Shown here piece after piece: positions 43,401-54,870 of a stretch of DNA of 64,000 nt. Source of the stretch: Owenia fusiformis (Eukaryota; Annelida; Polychaeta; Sabellida; Oweniidae); assembly GCA_903813345.2 (NCBI GenBank), contig CAIIXF020000006.1, forward strand, positions 38,095,936 to 38,159,935, read 5' to 3'. The translations under genes and the position numbers were made by a program. The notes under the pieces are model-generated. The model saw only the letters and a list, made by a program, of their open reading frames with translations, had not been told where the DNA came from and ran no database searches. Numbering within the stretch: the first letter of the stretch is position 1; the number at the start of each line of letters is the position of its first letter.

Positions 43401-43531
43401 ATAGGCTAAGGGGATAGAAATCAATTTGAATAAAGATGGCATGGTAATCGATCTGTGTTTATCTATGTTTCTCTTTAGATAATACTGGATTCTGTTGGTG
43501 CTGCCATCTTTATATCGACCCAGAACCTATG
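43401..43531. mobile_element. 131-bp MITE with 9-bp target duplication
   Basis: ATAGGCTAAG...CAGAACCTATG encloses AAAGATGGCA...TGCCATCTTTA. ATTAAAATC stands directly on both sides (43392-43400 and 43532-43540), a perfect 9-bp duplication of the length made by Mutator-type transposases. A second, older copy is at 26746-26853. Confidence 0.7.
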
Positions 43532-43556
43532 ATTAAAATCCTAAAGTATAGGAAAA

Positions 43557-44438
43557 TACAGGGTGTCTCAAAAAATGTTACACTTACAAAAAATTCAATA
43601 TCTTTCATAATTTTGACTTTCCCCCTAAAATATACTTTGGATACCAAAAGACAAATCTTTCTCGAATAATTTGACACCATCAGATTCAAAATCTGTCCTT
43701 GATTGACTACACAGGACAGTTTTTAGTGTCCCATGGTAAAATCTGACTTGCGCCAACTTCTAAGTGATTGGATGGACCAAATGACAAAAAAGGAACAGTT
43801 TCTTTAACATTTAACTTTCTTCTGAGTTGAAGCTTGACCTTTAACTGAGTCATTCTGTAATTTCCCTATTTGTGTTACATATGATCATTAGGTCTATCCA
43901 CATAAACATGTGGTCCCCTCAACATGTTCTCCAAAGCATATCTGAGGTACCCTTGCCCATGCGCACATGCATTGTAATATCACATTAATTCCATCAATTA
44001 TTTTTGCAGAAGTTCATTTAGGTCAGTTTGTAATGCTGTAAAGCGCTTTCAGAAGCACTTCAAAAAAGCAAGGGTGTAACGTGGAATGACCCCGGGGCCA
44101 ATCAATTGGGTAATTCGATGCAATCCTCTGATTTCCAAAGAGTTCTATCAAACGATGTGCCACAGGCACCATCCAGATATCACTGTCCACAGCATTCACA
44201 CCAAAATAGAATTGATCACTACATGTCCAACCACTGAGAAGTTGGCGCAAATCAGATTTCACATGCGTCTGTAAAATCTGTCCTGTGCAGCCAATCATGG
44301 ACGGATTTTGAATCTGATGGTGTGGATTTATTCGAAAAAGACTTGTCTTTTGGTATCAAAGTATAGTTTAATGGAAAAGTCAAAATTATGAAAGATATTG
44401 AACTTTTTGTAAGTGTAACACTTTTTTGAGACACTGTA
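43557..44438. mobile_element. Tc1/mariner-type foldback with transposase remnant
   Basis: TACAGGGTGTCTCAAAAAAT then GTTACACTTACAAAAA at the left is mirrored by TTTTTGTAAGTGTAACACTT then TTTTGAGACACTGTA at the right. The arms are about 190 bp. On the minus strand (about 44290-44060) a decayed frame reads MVPVAHRLIELFGNQRI then DWPRGHSTLHP, aligned with the mariner Q-D-G-x-P-x-H and W-P-x-x-S-P-D-L-x-P catalytic motifs, with substitutions that would inactivate it. Confidence 0.75.
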
Positions 44439-45182
44439 GAGGCGATATTTATTGACCGGTGACACAGTGATAAGAAAAGCGATGTCACCACACTATTGTT
44501 TCAGACACAAAATGCTATAAAATATATATGATATTACAAAATTAACATGTTTATATATATTTATTGGATGGTCTAAGGATTCATTATTTTGCTCAATATT
44601 TTTTTGTACATATTGCAATAGACTAGATGCGAGTAGAAATAATCTTGATTTATGTCGGTAAATATTCAAAATTCAGTCAAATTGATGTCATATTTGAAAT
44701 CTACATGTAAAAGTACATCTAGAAACACGGTTTCGAAAAATATTTATCAACTTTGAAAATTTAATTATTTTTGAAAATGTGACTTCTAGTTCGGGTTGAT
44801 TCCCAATACACCCCATGTTACAAAATCACAAAAAGTGAAATATCTTTTCTTGTATTGGATAGATAACATTTTCTTTTATTGGACATATTTTAATTTGCAT
44901 ATCTATTAGATACATAAGGGTTATATGAAAATTGAACCACTAAAACAGATGTAATTTAAGTCAAAGTGAACTTTCTACTATACGCGCCATGCTATCAGAC
45001 CCGAACGAGCCACCTGGTGGTGAAACTGGTAACTACCTACTCGCACCTACTTTATTGCAAAAACATGTCAACATTATTGTATAAAGTGAAGTGTGTGTAA
45101 TCGATGAATGGATTTGAAATAAAATAGCAAACTCACGTACATAAATCATTAAAATCTATTTATTACATAAATCCGTTCATAA

Positions 45183-45540
45183 ATGTTCATCCAAATCACG
45201 AACCACGAACATTTACATGAGTCCGTTATTGAAGCAACAGAAAAAGAAATGAAACATCTCTCAAAAATGTCAGCTGAGAATACTAAACGGATCGACAAAA
45301 TATTCCCAACTCATGAACACAACAACATTCTTAACCCCCTTATGGTGCCTAATATGGATAACGACCAAACTCGCATAAGTCGGATGTAAAACCGATGCCT
45401 AGCGACCACTGGTCTCTGCTAGGTCGACTGGACTGTCTGACATAGGATTCTAAACGCGTTAGGGGCAACAACGTTCCATGTCTCTGCCAAATGATGCCCA
45501 ATCTACTTATGAACGACGACCATACTGATTCGGAATGGAA
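45183..45540 (+). pseudogene. Broken paralogue of the two-helix membrane protein at 53036
   Basis: HESVIEATEKEMKHLSKMSA then ENTKRIDKIFPTHE (45210-45330) matches HESVMEATEIAMKHLSAKST then ENTDLTDKMFQTHK of the 53036 gene. A second match, RSMSLPNDAQSTYERRPY (about 45472-45528) against RSLSPPYCDHSTSEQRRY, follows in another frame after stops. The membrane-spanning first half is not found upstream. It is therefore a partial, frameshifted copy of the cytosolic tail. Confidence 0.6.
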
Positions 45541-45684
45541 CCAATGGAAATGGCGACCATAAGTTTCTCTGCTAGAACAAGTGAAGAATTTGTATTTGTA
45601 AAATTTAATAAAAACATTCAATATTCTTACCCCAGGCCGTGTTCGGTCTATAAGACACTATGTATAAAACGATATTCATCAAAA

Positions 45685-46564
45685 TTAATTGTACAGTTTA
45701 TGTTCTCTTTTTTTAAACATTTGGCCACAGGCCTTTGCCACATCAACAGCAATCTCATGACTTGACATCAAGATATAGAACTTCTCATTGTCAGTAAGTC
45801 TTTGAAAGTTTGTAATTTTATTCTGAACCTTGGAAAATAAATCATTTCTGATACTAGAATAAAACGGACATTTCAACAGGAAATGGTGTTCATTTTCAAT
45901 GGCATTAACATCACAAAAATAACACAGTCACTCTGGAATTGGCAGTCGTTCGTAACGCCCCGTTTAGCGGAGCAACACCACATCTCAAAGAGGCTAATGC
46001 TTTCCGGTCGCGTATGGAAATATGAGATGCTAGGTAGATTTTCGGTTCTAAATCCAGCTTGAAAGTTTTGTATGTTCTTAACTTATTTCCTTGGCCTGCT
46101 GGGCGGTTTCCGTCGTTCCAAATGGTTTGTTTCCAGCTTTGGAAGACATTTGCCTCTAGTTTGGCATGTTTGGCGGATACGTGGCCAAGTGGAGAATCAA
46201 ACGGAAGCGAGAGATCACTGGTTATAATATGATGCAGGTTGTAATACCAATCCTTGGTTCTAGGAGAGGCATAATCTTGGTTCCACTTGTAAATACGGCG
46301 AGGTATCCTATTGCTCTCAAGGGCTTCGCAGCGATCTCTGTATCGAGTCGCTGGCCGGATCTGCCGTTCGTAGGGGGAGTGCCATCCCATTTCTGCTCTT
46401 CCTGCAAGATACTGGACTTACTGAAAAAGGATTCTGAAATCATAAGGCACGACAGCTTTCTCTGCCTCCATCCTAGCCCATCCTATGGTGCCCTTTTCAA
46501 CGACAACGGCGGGGGTGGCGGCGGCGTTACTGGATTTGCTGTCATTATCTTCATATTACTGTAA
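45685..46564 (-). pseudogene. LINE ORF2 C-terminal remnant
   Basis: On the minus strand, the segment RIPRRIYKW ... KLRTYKTFKLDLEPKIYL ... LRCGVAPLNGALRTT (46390-45911) and, after a frameshift, CYFCDVNAIENEHHFLLKC then PFYSSIRNDLF (45925-45690) form the typical tail of non-LTR retrotransposon proteins, with the C-x2-C-x9-H-x5-C motif. The reverse transcriptase part is missing or unrecognisable upstream. Frameshifts show it is dead. It differs from the intact LINE at 27022, so it is another family. Confidence 0.78.
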
Positions 46565-47352
46565 AAATTCATATAACTGTAAAAACCAGGCCAACTGTCC
46601 ATTCGTCGGATGAAGCATGACACTTCCATCTATCCTCAAAATACATTCCTCGTGATTTAAGAATCGGAGCCCAAAATGTCCATTTGAAATTAACTAAAGT
46701 AGATTTTGAGATAACAGGAAAGTTAAATTTCAAAACACACCTTATTACGTTGTTTTGGTTTATATCACAACCCAATAAGGTGTGTATTAACGATTTACTT
46801 TGAATCCTTATAATCTCAAATTATGTTTGGAACGAGACCATTAGATTACTAGGGGGAATTCCTCCAAGTGAAAATTCGAGGGACTAAGGAAAGTGTCAGC
46901 ATTAAATTTGGGAAATTATTGACATACTTGCTTGAAACCTATTTAAAACAGCTTTTTATATTATTCAAGAGCGTTGATTATCAATGATTCACAGCCCTCC
47001 GAAGATTGAAAAATGAAAATACCTGGGCAACTCATGAGCGTAACTAATGTAGTCCATGGATGAGATTCAAACTCATGATGTAGTTGAATAAACCAATGTA
47101 ACACTTACTCGAGTCGCCAAATTATAATCATTGAAGGCTTAGACGAAGGTTAAGCTACGGCGCCGTTGGTGTGAACATAGCTTTAGTGCACACCACTTAT
47201 GTTGTGATTGTTCTCTGAATAAAATTTCATTTGATATTAGTTTGACATTAACTCAGTAAATACCTGTATTTCAATTACTTTTGTAACTTACTGTTGTTCT
47301 GTGAATAATAGTTCATTTTTTTTTTCCAGGAAATACACGAATCGAGTTATAT
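46565..47352. other. Intergenic, no gene recognised
   Basis: AT-rich. TAAGCTACGGCGCCGTTGGT then GTGAACATAGCTT (47152-47184) is related to the palindromic element at 51160-51270, probably a reduced copy of it. Confidence 0.45.
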
Positions 47353-50300
47353 AGACAGGTTCCAATTTCAGAATATCTCAAGGGAAAGGGTTTTTGAGGC
47401 ATTTTTTAGAAAAAGCAACAGACCTATTTTTTCTGGATCAGTTTATCATGCTGATAAAGATATTAAAAGATGACAGCTCAACGGGGTGGCAATGACACTG
47501 ATTTTTAGCGTTTTTACCCCCCTAGGAAATTATTTTAGGGGGTACTATAATATTAGTTCATAACTCAAAGGATATATGAACTATTGTTCTGAGTTCTACA
47601 GCATACATTGTTAGTACAGAGATGAACACGATCCTAAAATTATAGGTTGATGTCTTTGTTGGTTTCGGAAAAATACAATTAATTAGAAAAAAATATGCAA
47701 TTTTTGTCATTTTTTTCTTGCTTATTTTATATTTGTAGCTTCAAGCAAAATATGATAACTTGAACAGCTCAAAGTAGTAATCTATCAGCATTCTTAAGCT
47801 ATGTGTGATATTGTAATACATCCATTATAGTGATGAAGTACTATTTTGTAATTTTAATATGACTTTATAGTGCCCTACCCCTGGTAAATAGAAGAAAGTT
47901 GGTGTGGTTTTTCTGGATTTAACATTTTATTGACTTCTTAGTTGAAGATATAATCAATTTTGTCAGTTTACCATGAGTTAACCATGCTTTACAATTGTTA
48001 ACTATTCACATGAATAGAGGGTTGGGACCTCAAAAACACCAGAACTGTTAAGTGGCATCCTTGGGAAACCATCTTCAGAGGTTTTTCCTTACACTCCGAT
48101 AAAATCTGCAGGGGATACTATAAGAAACCTATATATCTTAGATACTAATGAAGATACTGACTTCAAATTTTCAGGATTTGGTCCTGGTATGATAGGCAAT
48201 CTGTATGACAAAAATGACAAAAAGAAAAACTCTGTTGCCATAGTAACAAGAATACCACATTATTTGTTTACTAAGAAATGTGTTAGGAGGTTTTGTCATT
48301 CTCTTCATATTTTTAATTCAAAATATGTCTACAATGTGGGACGATTAAAATTATGGTAAAATAATCTTTTCTATTGTTCATGCAATGTTTCTAAAACAAA
48401 AGTTGCTATGGCGACACAGATCATACAAAAAATCCTGGGATGATCGCTCAATTTGTCAGGAAATTAAAATGGAAACTGAAAAATGAGTTTCTTCCTACTA
48501 ACAGCAATTTGGTAGACCATGGCTGACACAAGAGAAAACGTTTATCAGTTCTATGTCATTTTGTTGTTATTTCTTTTATTTATTGTGCTCTGGGACTTAT
48601 AACACCAAATTCCCAACTGCAAAGGAAGGCAAGATTTTAATAATGAACATTCATATATCTCAACAAATATGGCCTAAGATTTAGACAATGAAACCCCCAA
48701 ATTTTGACAATTGTCGAAAAGTGGCAAACACCATTCATTAAAGTTCAATATGTTTTTTTCACTTCTATGGCATAAAGATATGGTACGATCCCGGGTCAAT
48801 CAATAAATTTCACAAGTGACACTCTTATGCAGAAAATACTATCGTTCTTGAAGACATGTAAAAAATCTGGTGGAAATAATTTTGTCACTCCTGATTTGAC
48901 CCTGGAAAGGTTCAGGTAAGTTATCACAAACAATTTCAGACAGTTATATCTTTGATTATGACTACTTTCTGACCATGAAGACAGGTATACAGGGATAATA
49001 AAGTCAATCTGACTCGGAGATATTTCGCTAGCAATCAACCCATCAATATATTTTTTCAAAGCTGTTGACCTCATTTTCACCAATAAATGCAATCATTTTT
49101 TACTATGTTAAATGCATTACTATTCTTTATTTGAATGTATCAAATAGCTCTTGAAAGGAAAACTGAATACCCCTATGATAAGAGTTCCCCTTGTTATTTC
49201 CCAATTGAAAAAAGTCATGCTATCCATTGGTTTCAGTTCATTTTGGCCATCCAAATTCAGTATCTTTTAAGTCCCTGGAGCAATCCACTTTTCCTGTAAG
49301 GAAATAGAACATGTCTCAAAGCATATTCTAATTATGCATTCAACAATATAATTAAAGGCTGCATTTTTGGTAAAAATTAGTCAACTTTTTCGTAAAAAGT
49401 ATGTTGATTGGTCCATTCCCTTTAATATCACTTAGGTCTGATTAACTTCATTATCATTATATTTACTTTTCTTGAAGATAATGAATAGATCTAAAAGATA
49501 TGTTCATGGTCAGAAAATATTCATAATTCAAGTTAGAATTGTCTGAAATAGTTTGCGATAACCTACATGCTCCTTTATGTGAATACTATCAAATGCTTTA
49601 GTCATGACAGTTGAAGTAAACTGAATAAAAGAAGTCTCAAGGTATTTAAAGGCAGAATCAGATCTATATAGAGTGAACGAAATTGAAAGCAACATGAACA
49701 GTTGACCTACCAATATATTTCTTACAATCTCAAATATAATATCTCCCAAAAGATCCACAATATGTTATTAATTGGTAATGTTGTTTGAAATTCAAAGTGT
49801 AAAAAGGGGGGAAATGTTCAAATTCTCCCAAATAATAATAAATAAGTTACACTAAGTTATACAAGTGTGAGGCACCATCTGTGGTATCTGTGTCTGGAGT
49901 AAGTGATGTTGGCACTGTTTGACAATCTTACCACCAATAATAAGAAGCAAGTATTGGCTGCAATGCTTGTACATGGCTCCACTCCTACAGCTGTGAGCAA
50001 GAGGCAAAACTGGTCTGATTTTATGCATATTGCAGCTAGGTTGACTACTGGAAAGTCATCTTTGGTTAATAAAGATTCTTAGCTACTTTTCCAACATGTG
50101 ACTGTGATTCATCATTGCTTAATGAGGACTCTACTATATGGTCAGATGATGAGAAGTAACAGTTTTACAGAACTACTGCCATGTTTTGCACATTGTAAAT
50201 GACCCTTCTGAATGGGTTGTAAAGGTATATACCAGGAGGTATATATGGCTCAAATGACTTGTGACCTAGTACGTGGGACACTATAGTACATTACTTGTGC

Positions 50301-51126
50301 ATGATGACCACCAAAGTCTAGTTGCTCAAATGAGATCAATTGATGATTATAATGTTCAGACTTTATGTCAATGACAAGACTGTATGCCAACATATCTGTA
50401 TGTGATTACACTATATTTCATTATGATACATCTACTAAATTGAAAACTTTCATATAAAATATCTTAAGTCCTATATTCTAGAAATAAATGAATTAGAATG
50501 TCACCTAACATTTGATGATGGTTTGAATACATTGATTTGGTGTCTATCAATACATATTTCTAACTTAATGCTGCAAAATGATAAAATTCAACACATCCAC
50601 ATTCTTCAATTTTCAAGGGGTAGGGCACTATAAAGTCATATTAAAATTACAAAATAGTACTTCATAACTAAAATAGATGTATTACAATATCACACATAGC
50701 CTGGAAATGTTTTTAGAATACTACTTTGAGCTGTTAAAGCTGTCATATTTTGCTTGAAGCTACAGATATAAAATTGGCAAGGCAAAATTGCGTATCTTTT
50801 TACTGTTTATTGTATTTTTTCTTAGACCAATAAGGGTATCAGCCTATACCTTTAGGATAGTATTTATATTTGTACTAGCAATGTATGGTGTAGAAATCAG
50901 AACAATAGCTCATATATCCTTCGAGTTATGAACTAGTTTCATAGTACCCCTTAGAATATTTTCATAGGGGGGTAAAAATGCCAAAATTCAGTGTCATGGC
51001 CATCTCGTTGAGCTGTCATCTTTTAATATCTTTATCAGCATGAAAAACTGATTTAGTAAAAATAGGTCTGTTGCTTTTTCTAAAAAATGCCTCAAAAACT
51101 TGAATTATTCAAATTGGAACCTGTCT
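47353..51126. mobile_element. 3.8-kb element with long inverted ends
   Basis: Arms 47353-47881 (529 bp) and 50617-51126 (510 bp) are inverted copies, diverged but alignable throughout: AGACAGGTTCCAATTT at the outer edge, AAAAGATGACAGCTCAACG and CATATTTTGCTTGAAGC inside, GGGTAGGGCACTATAAAGTC at the inner edge. The interior (47882-50616) has only short frames; 49904-50082 (MLALFDNLTTNNKKQVLAAM then LVHGSTPTAVSKRQ) looks protein-like but unassigned. It could be a decayed autonomous transposon of unknown superfamily, or a foldback with captured filler. Confidence 0.7.
49647..49845. repeat. Dispersed repeat, copy 2 of 2
   Basis: Same-orientation match to 11984-12180 (AAAGGCAGAATCAGATC, GACCTACCAAT, ATATCTCCCAAAAGATCCAC, CTCCCAAATAATAA), nested inside the 47353-51126 element. 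Confidence 0.65.
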
Positions 51127-51159
51127 AATATTTCTTCTTATGTACCATTTCATTGATAA

Positions 51160-51270
51160 AGTTACGTTCACATCAACGGCGCTTTGATGGCGCTTTAATG
51201 CGACGTGCGAAGCCGCTTCGCACGCCGCATTAAAGCTCGATCAAAGCGCCGATGGTGTGATCATAGCTTA
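51160..51270. repeat. CpG-rich palindromic MITE
   Basis: GTTCACATCAACGGCGCTTT then GATGGCGCTTTAATGCGACG then TGCGAAGC pairs with GCTTCGCACGCCGCATTAAA then GCTCGATCAAAGCGCCGATG then GTGTGATC, a stem of about 48 bp with few mismatches and almost no loop. It is strikingly CpG-rich against AT-rich surroundings. Confidence 0.85.
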
Positions 51271-51294
51271 AGATATGCAATTTTCTTGTGTATG

Positions 51295-51875
51295 AACTTA
51301 CAATACAGCTTCCAATCTGCAAATTTTAGCTTAAAAGCGATTGATAAAAGAAAAATGACGAAATTTCAAAAACACAGGACGAAATAAAAATGTACTGGAC
51401 GCAAGCCTGTTAATACTGGATGCCTTGCGTCCAGTAAACTTTCATTCGACCAGCTTCAACAGCTTCCACTCGGCAAATTTTAGATTTGAAATGATCGAAA
51501 ATAGAAAAATGACGAAAGGACTATTCTCGGTTTGGAGAACGAAGTTCATCAATCTAAATGAGCATTATCCCTGCTTCGGACAAATTTGATTTTTTTTACA
51601 TAATATAGATTTGAATGTCTTCTTTTGAATAGTCATAATTTAATTTGGGTAATATTTCTAGATTTTTCGCAAAAAATATTAGCGCACTACACTGATGAAC
51701 TTTCCCCAAATCGAGACTTGTATTTTATTGAATCGGTCTAATCGAGCGTTATCCCTGCTTCAGACCAATTTGTTATTTCTACATTTTGTAGATTTAAATG
51801 TCCTCTTTTGAATATTCATAGTTTAATTTGGGTGATATTTCTATATTTTTCATGAAAAAAATTATTAGCCCAGGA
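51295..51875. repeat. Two diverged direct duplications
   Basis: 51300-51360 and 51460-51520 share CAGCTTCCA, GCAAATTTTAG and AGAAAAATGACGAAA. 51545-51690 and 51735-51875 share GCATTATCCCTGCTTCGGAC-like and TTCATAATTTAATTTGGGT-like blocks. TACTGGACGCAAG (51390) and its inverse at 51424 form a hairpin. No gene. Confidence 0.6.
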
Positions 51876-52202
51876 GATTGTCAAAGGCTTTCAAAAAATT
51901 GCTTTTAGATAATGGACACCTTCATTTTCATATATAATTTTTTCCCCAAGGTTGGCATTTGTCCAATCCAGCTGAATCACTTCATAAAACCCTTATGATA
52001 GTGATTCCACAATAAAACATCGTGTTTTTACAAATTCAAAGGTTCAGAAAATGACACATCGACAAATATTTAAAATACATAATAAGTAGGTTATACTTTT
52101 TAGATATCGATTTTAACGGTGTGTGTTATATGAATAGAGCACAGTCATTGGCCAATCTTTTAACCAGGAAGTAAATTTCAAATATATGTACACTAGGCCT
52201 TA

Positions 52203-52782
52203 TACAGGGTGGTCAAAAAATGGAAACCCTGCATTTTCCTTATATCTTTGTCAATTTAAAAAATTACTCTGTGATATTTCACACATTTGTACATCATTCC
52301 ATTTCCTACCACCCTACCATATTTCATGACCATCAGACTGATAGTCACAATTTTACAGCACTTTGAATAACATGCTTCAGATATATTTGGCCATTTTCGC
52401 GCTGTAGGCAAAACAGCACAGTTGTTAATGACCCGCATGGATTCCTCAGCAGGTGTGGCCTGAATGACACAAACGATCTCACTTTTGAGGTTTGCAATTG
52501 TCCTGAGGTTATTCTCATATACTCTATCTCTGCCATATCCCCACAGGTAGGGACATTTTGGACGAAGAGTACAGGCTTCCCCAAAACGCAATATTGGCCA
52601 CTGGGCATGTTCTTTAAAGTACTGTAACATTGTGACTATCAATCTGATGGTCATGAAATAAAGTAGACTGGTAGTTAATTGAATGATGTACAAAAGTATT
52701 AAATATCAGGGAGTTATTTTTTAAAAGGACAAAGATATGAGGAAAATGGTATTAGGGTTTCCATTTTTTTGACCACCCTGTA
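52203..52782. mobile_element. Tc1/mariner-type foldback with transposase C-terminal remnant
   Basis: TACAGGGTGGTCAAAAAATG then GAAACCC (left) is mirrored by GGGTTTCCATTTTTTTGACC then ACCCTGTA (right); arms pair for about 180 bp. The minus-strand frame (about 52620-52345) reads YLWGYGRDRVYENNLRTIAN then LKSEI ... RVINNC, the FLWGYLK-x-x-V-Y...R-T-I-x-x-L-K tail of this transposase superfamily. The catalytic domain is gone. Confidence 0.78.
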
Positions 52783-53035
52783 CATTGCCAGTAATTTCTA
52801 TTGAATCTTGACATATTGTTGAGATTCTTTATTTGTCTATAGGGCGTATGAAGATCTGTGTATACTAAAACATAATATAACATAACAATAGTACAAATAT
52901 TTTACACTATGTTGACATTACAACTAGAAGATATTACCATATTGTACCAGGCAAGAATTAATCTGTTAATACCATGACGTCGTTCAAAGTGGATTACATT
53001 TAGACTGTGACAGTAGTAGATTCCTATAAACGAAA

Positions 53036-53572
53036 ATGGCACGTGTTCAATATATCTGTACAGTTGGGACAATGATAATCATAACGGGAATAGCAACTGT
53101 TATGATTATAGGAGGAGTTGTCATGATAATATATATCTCCAGAATTGGAGGTATTTGTATTATAATTTCAGCATTGTTTAAATTTATATTATGTCTTGTA
53201 CTTTGGATAACGGAACATAAGCAGAAAAAACGAGCAAACCAACAATCTAATCCAACACCATTGACTGATGGCCCAACTGGAATTTCCCATACACCTCAAA
53301 ATGAACAACCATATTCGCACGAATCAGTTATGGAAGCAACAGAAATAGCTATGAAACATTTATCTGCAAAGTCAACTGAGAATACTGACCTAACCGACAA
53401 AATGTTTCAAACTCATAAGGCACAGCAACGGTCCTTGTCCCCGCCTTATTGCGACCATTCTACATCTGAACAACGTCGATACTCGCATGAATATTTGGAA
53501 GCAACAGAAAAATCAAGTATAGATCCCTCTGTAAGGTTAGATGAGGATACTGGACTGACTCCAGTGGCGTAG
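53036..53572 (+). CDS. Small two-helix membrane protein, function unknown
   Basis: 178 residues from CGAAAATGG context. Two hydrophobic helices lie at about 10-36 (GTMIIITGIATVMIIGGVVM) and 40-62 (GGICIIISALFKFILCLVLW), followed by a basic stop-transfer (EHKQKKR) and a hydrophilic tail of about 110 residues, so both ends are probably cytosolic. The tail carries two related segments, YSHESVMEATEIAMKHL (about 98-114) and YSHEYLEATEKSSIDPS (about 147-163). I recognise no family. The decayed paralogue at 45183-45540 shows this tail was once duplicated as coding sequence, which supports a real gene. A candidate AATAAA lies at 54097. It could be a lineage-specific gene, possibly the last exon of a longer one. 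Confidence 0.6.
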   Translation: MARVQYICTVGTMIIITGIATVMIIGGVVMIIYISRIGGICIIISALFKFILCLVLWITEHKQKKRANQQSNPTPLTDGPTGISHTPQNEQPYSHESVMEATEIAMKHLSAKSTENTDLTDKMFQTHKAQQRSLSPPYCDHSTSEQRRYSHEYLEATEKSSIDPSVRLDEDTGLTPVA

Positions 53573-54234
53573 TCAGGAAGGAAAGAGCGAAGAGGCAAAA
53601 AATATTTCATAACCAACCCCCTCTCTGTCACGTTGTCGCAACGCAAAACGCATACGCACGACCGGGCATACATCAAGGCAACACTAATTTCCATCGCCTA
53701 TAACGCAACGCAATTGAGTAATCTACTATTTCGTACTGAAATTAAGTCATCTTTTGAACAGTATATGTGTAGAACAACTCGTCAATTTTACAGAAAGGGG
53801 CAGTTTTAGGAGACGATATCAAACGGACAATATCCCCGGGTATCAACATTTGTTCAGTGTAAAATAGTACTCTGGACGGAAGTCTTGAAAAAATGAATTT
53901 TAATTTTGAAGTTTTGTGAGATTTTAATCAATTTATCATCTATAGAACATTGCAAATATGTCCGAAACAGAAGACGGTGTGAGAGCACGATGGTTTTATA
54001 TATTGCATTGTAAACAACTTGCATTGGCAATATGAATCACTGAATATGACATGTTTTGTAAGAAGATGTGTTTTGTAATAAGATTTATTAATTATAAATA
54101 AATCCGCTCATTTTAAGCCCAACATCTATGTTTTGTAGTATATTTCAGTTAATCACTTTTAAAATCGTATAACGTATCTTGAATGTCATTAGCTAAACGT
54201 TTTGCTTACACCCCGTGGGAAATGTGACTGGGGT
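53573..54234. other. 3' flank of the small membrane protein gene
   Basis: Begins with GGCGTAGTCAGGAAGG, the end of a CGTAG-type repeat. The rest is AT-rich; nothing else was recognised. Confidence 0.4.
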
Positions 54235-54870
54235 GTTAGTAATAATTGGTTTAAGAGAAAAACATTATTGAATTCAGTTCTCCATATCGATACCAATCCT
54301 TTCGAAAAGATTTACTGAACACCGGGATTAGGCTTTAATAAACTTAAAGAATTCCACTCTTGTATGATAAATTCCATGGACATGTGTTGCAATGACTCTG
54401 AAAGTTTACGTAATGTATAATTTTCTTAGGCCAAATTAAATATGGGCACATAATAACGCCCGCGTCTGATGACGTCTACGTTCTTTTCTTTTTCAAGATA
54501 CTTTTTTATCAAGCTTGTTTTTCTTTTTATCAAGCTTGTTTTTCTCTACAAAAAATGTATTTGAACTGGTCAAAGCATGAATCTTTATCCCTAGATAGAA
54601 GACCATGGCCTAAGCCATATTTCGCAATAAAGGACAACATTTTGGGTCAAATTAACAAATGAAGCTAATATTAAGCGACGTTAACAACAGCAACGTATCT
54701 TAATTCATATAAAAACAGATCAGGTGTGAATGTGGACCAGAATTATATCATGTTTTAACCATGATTAAATACGAAATTAAATTTCATACATTTCCCAACC
54801 AAAGGAAGGGTATCGATATGGAGAACTTAATTCAACATTTCCTTTCTCTGAAACCAGTAATCCCAAAAAT
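54235..54870. repeat. Pair of inverted arms related to 41299-41950
   Basis: 54235-54310 (TTGGTTTAAGAGAAAAACAT ... TATCGATACCAATCCTTTCG) and 54803-54870 (AAAGGAAGGGTATCGATATG then GAGAACTTAATTCA) match the arms of 41299-41950, but with the AAAGGA edges facing inward instead of outward. A 22-bp direct duplication (TTTTTATCAAGCTTGTTTTTC) is at about 54504-54547. Confidence 0.55.

Noticed and set aside
49528-49758. 76-codon minus-strand frame
   Set aside because: It overlaps the dispersed repeat also found at 11984-12180, where the frame is not kept.
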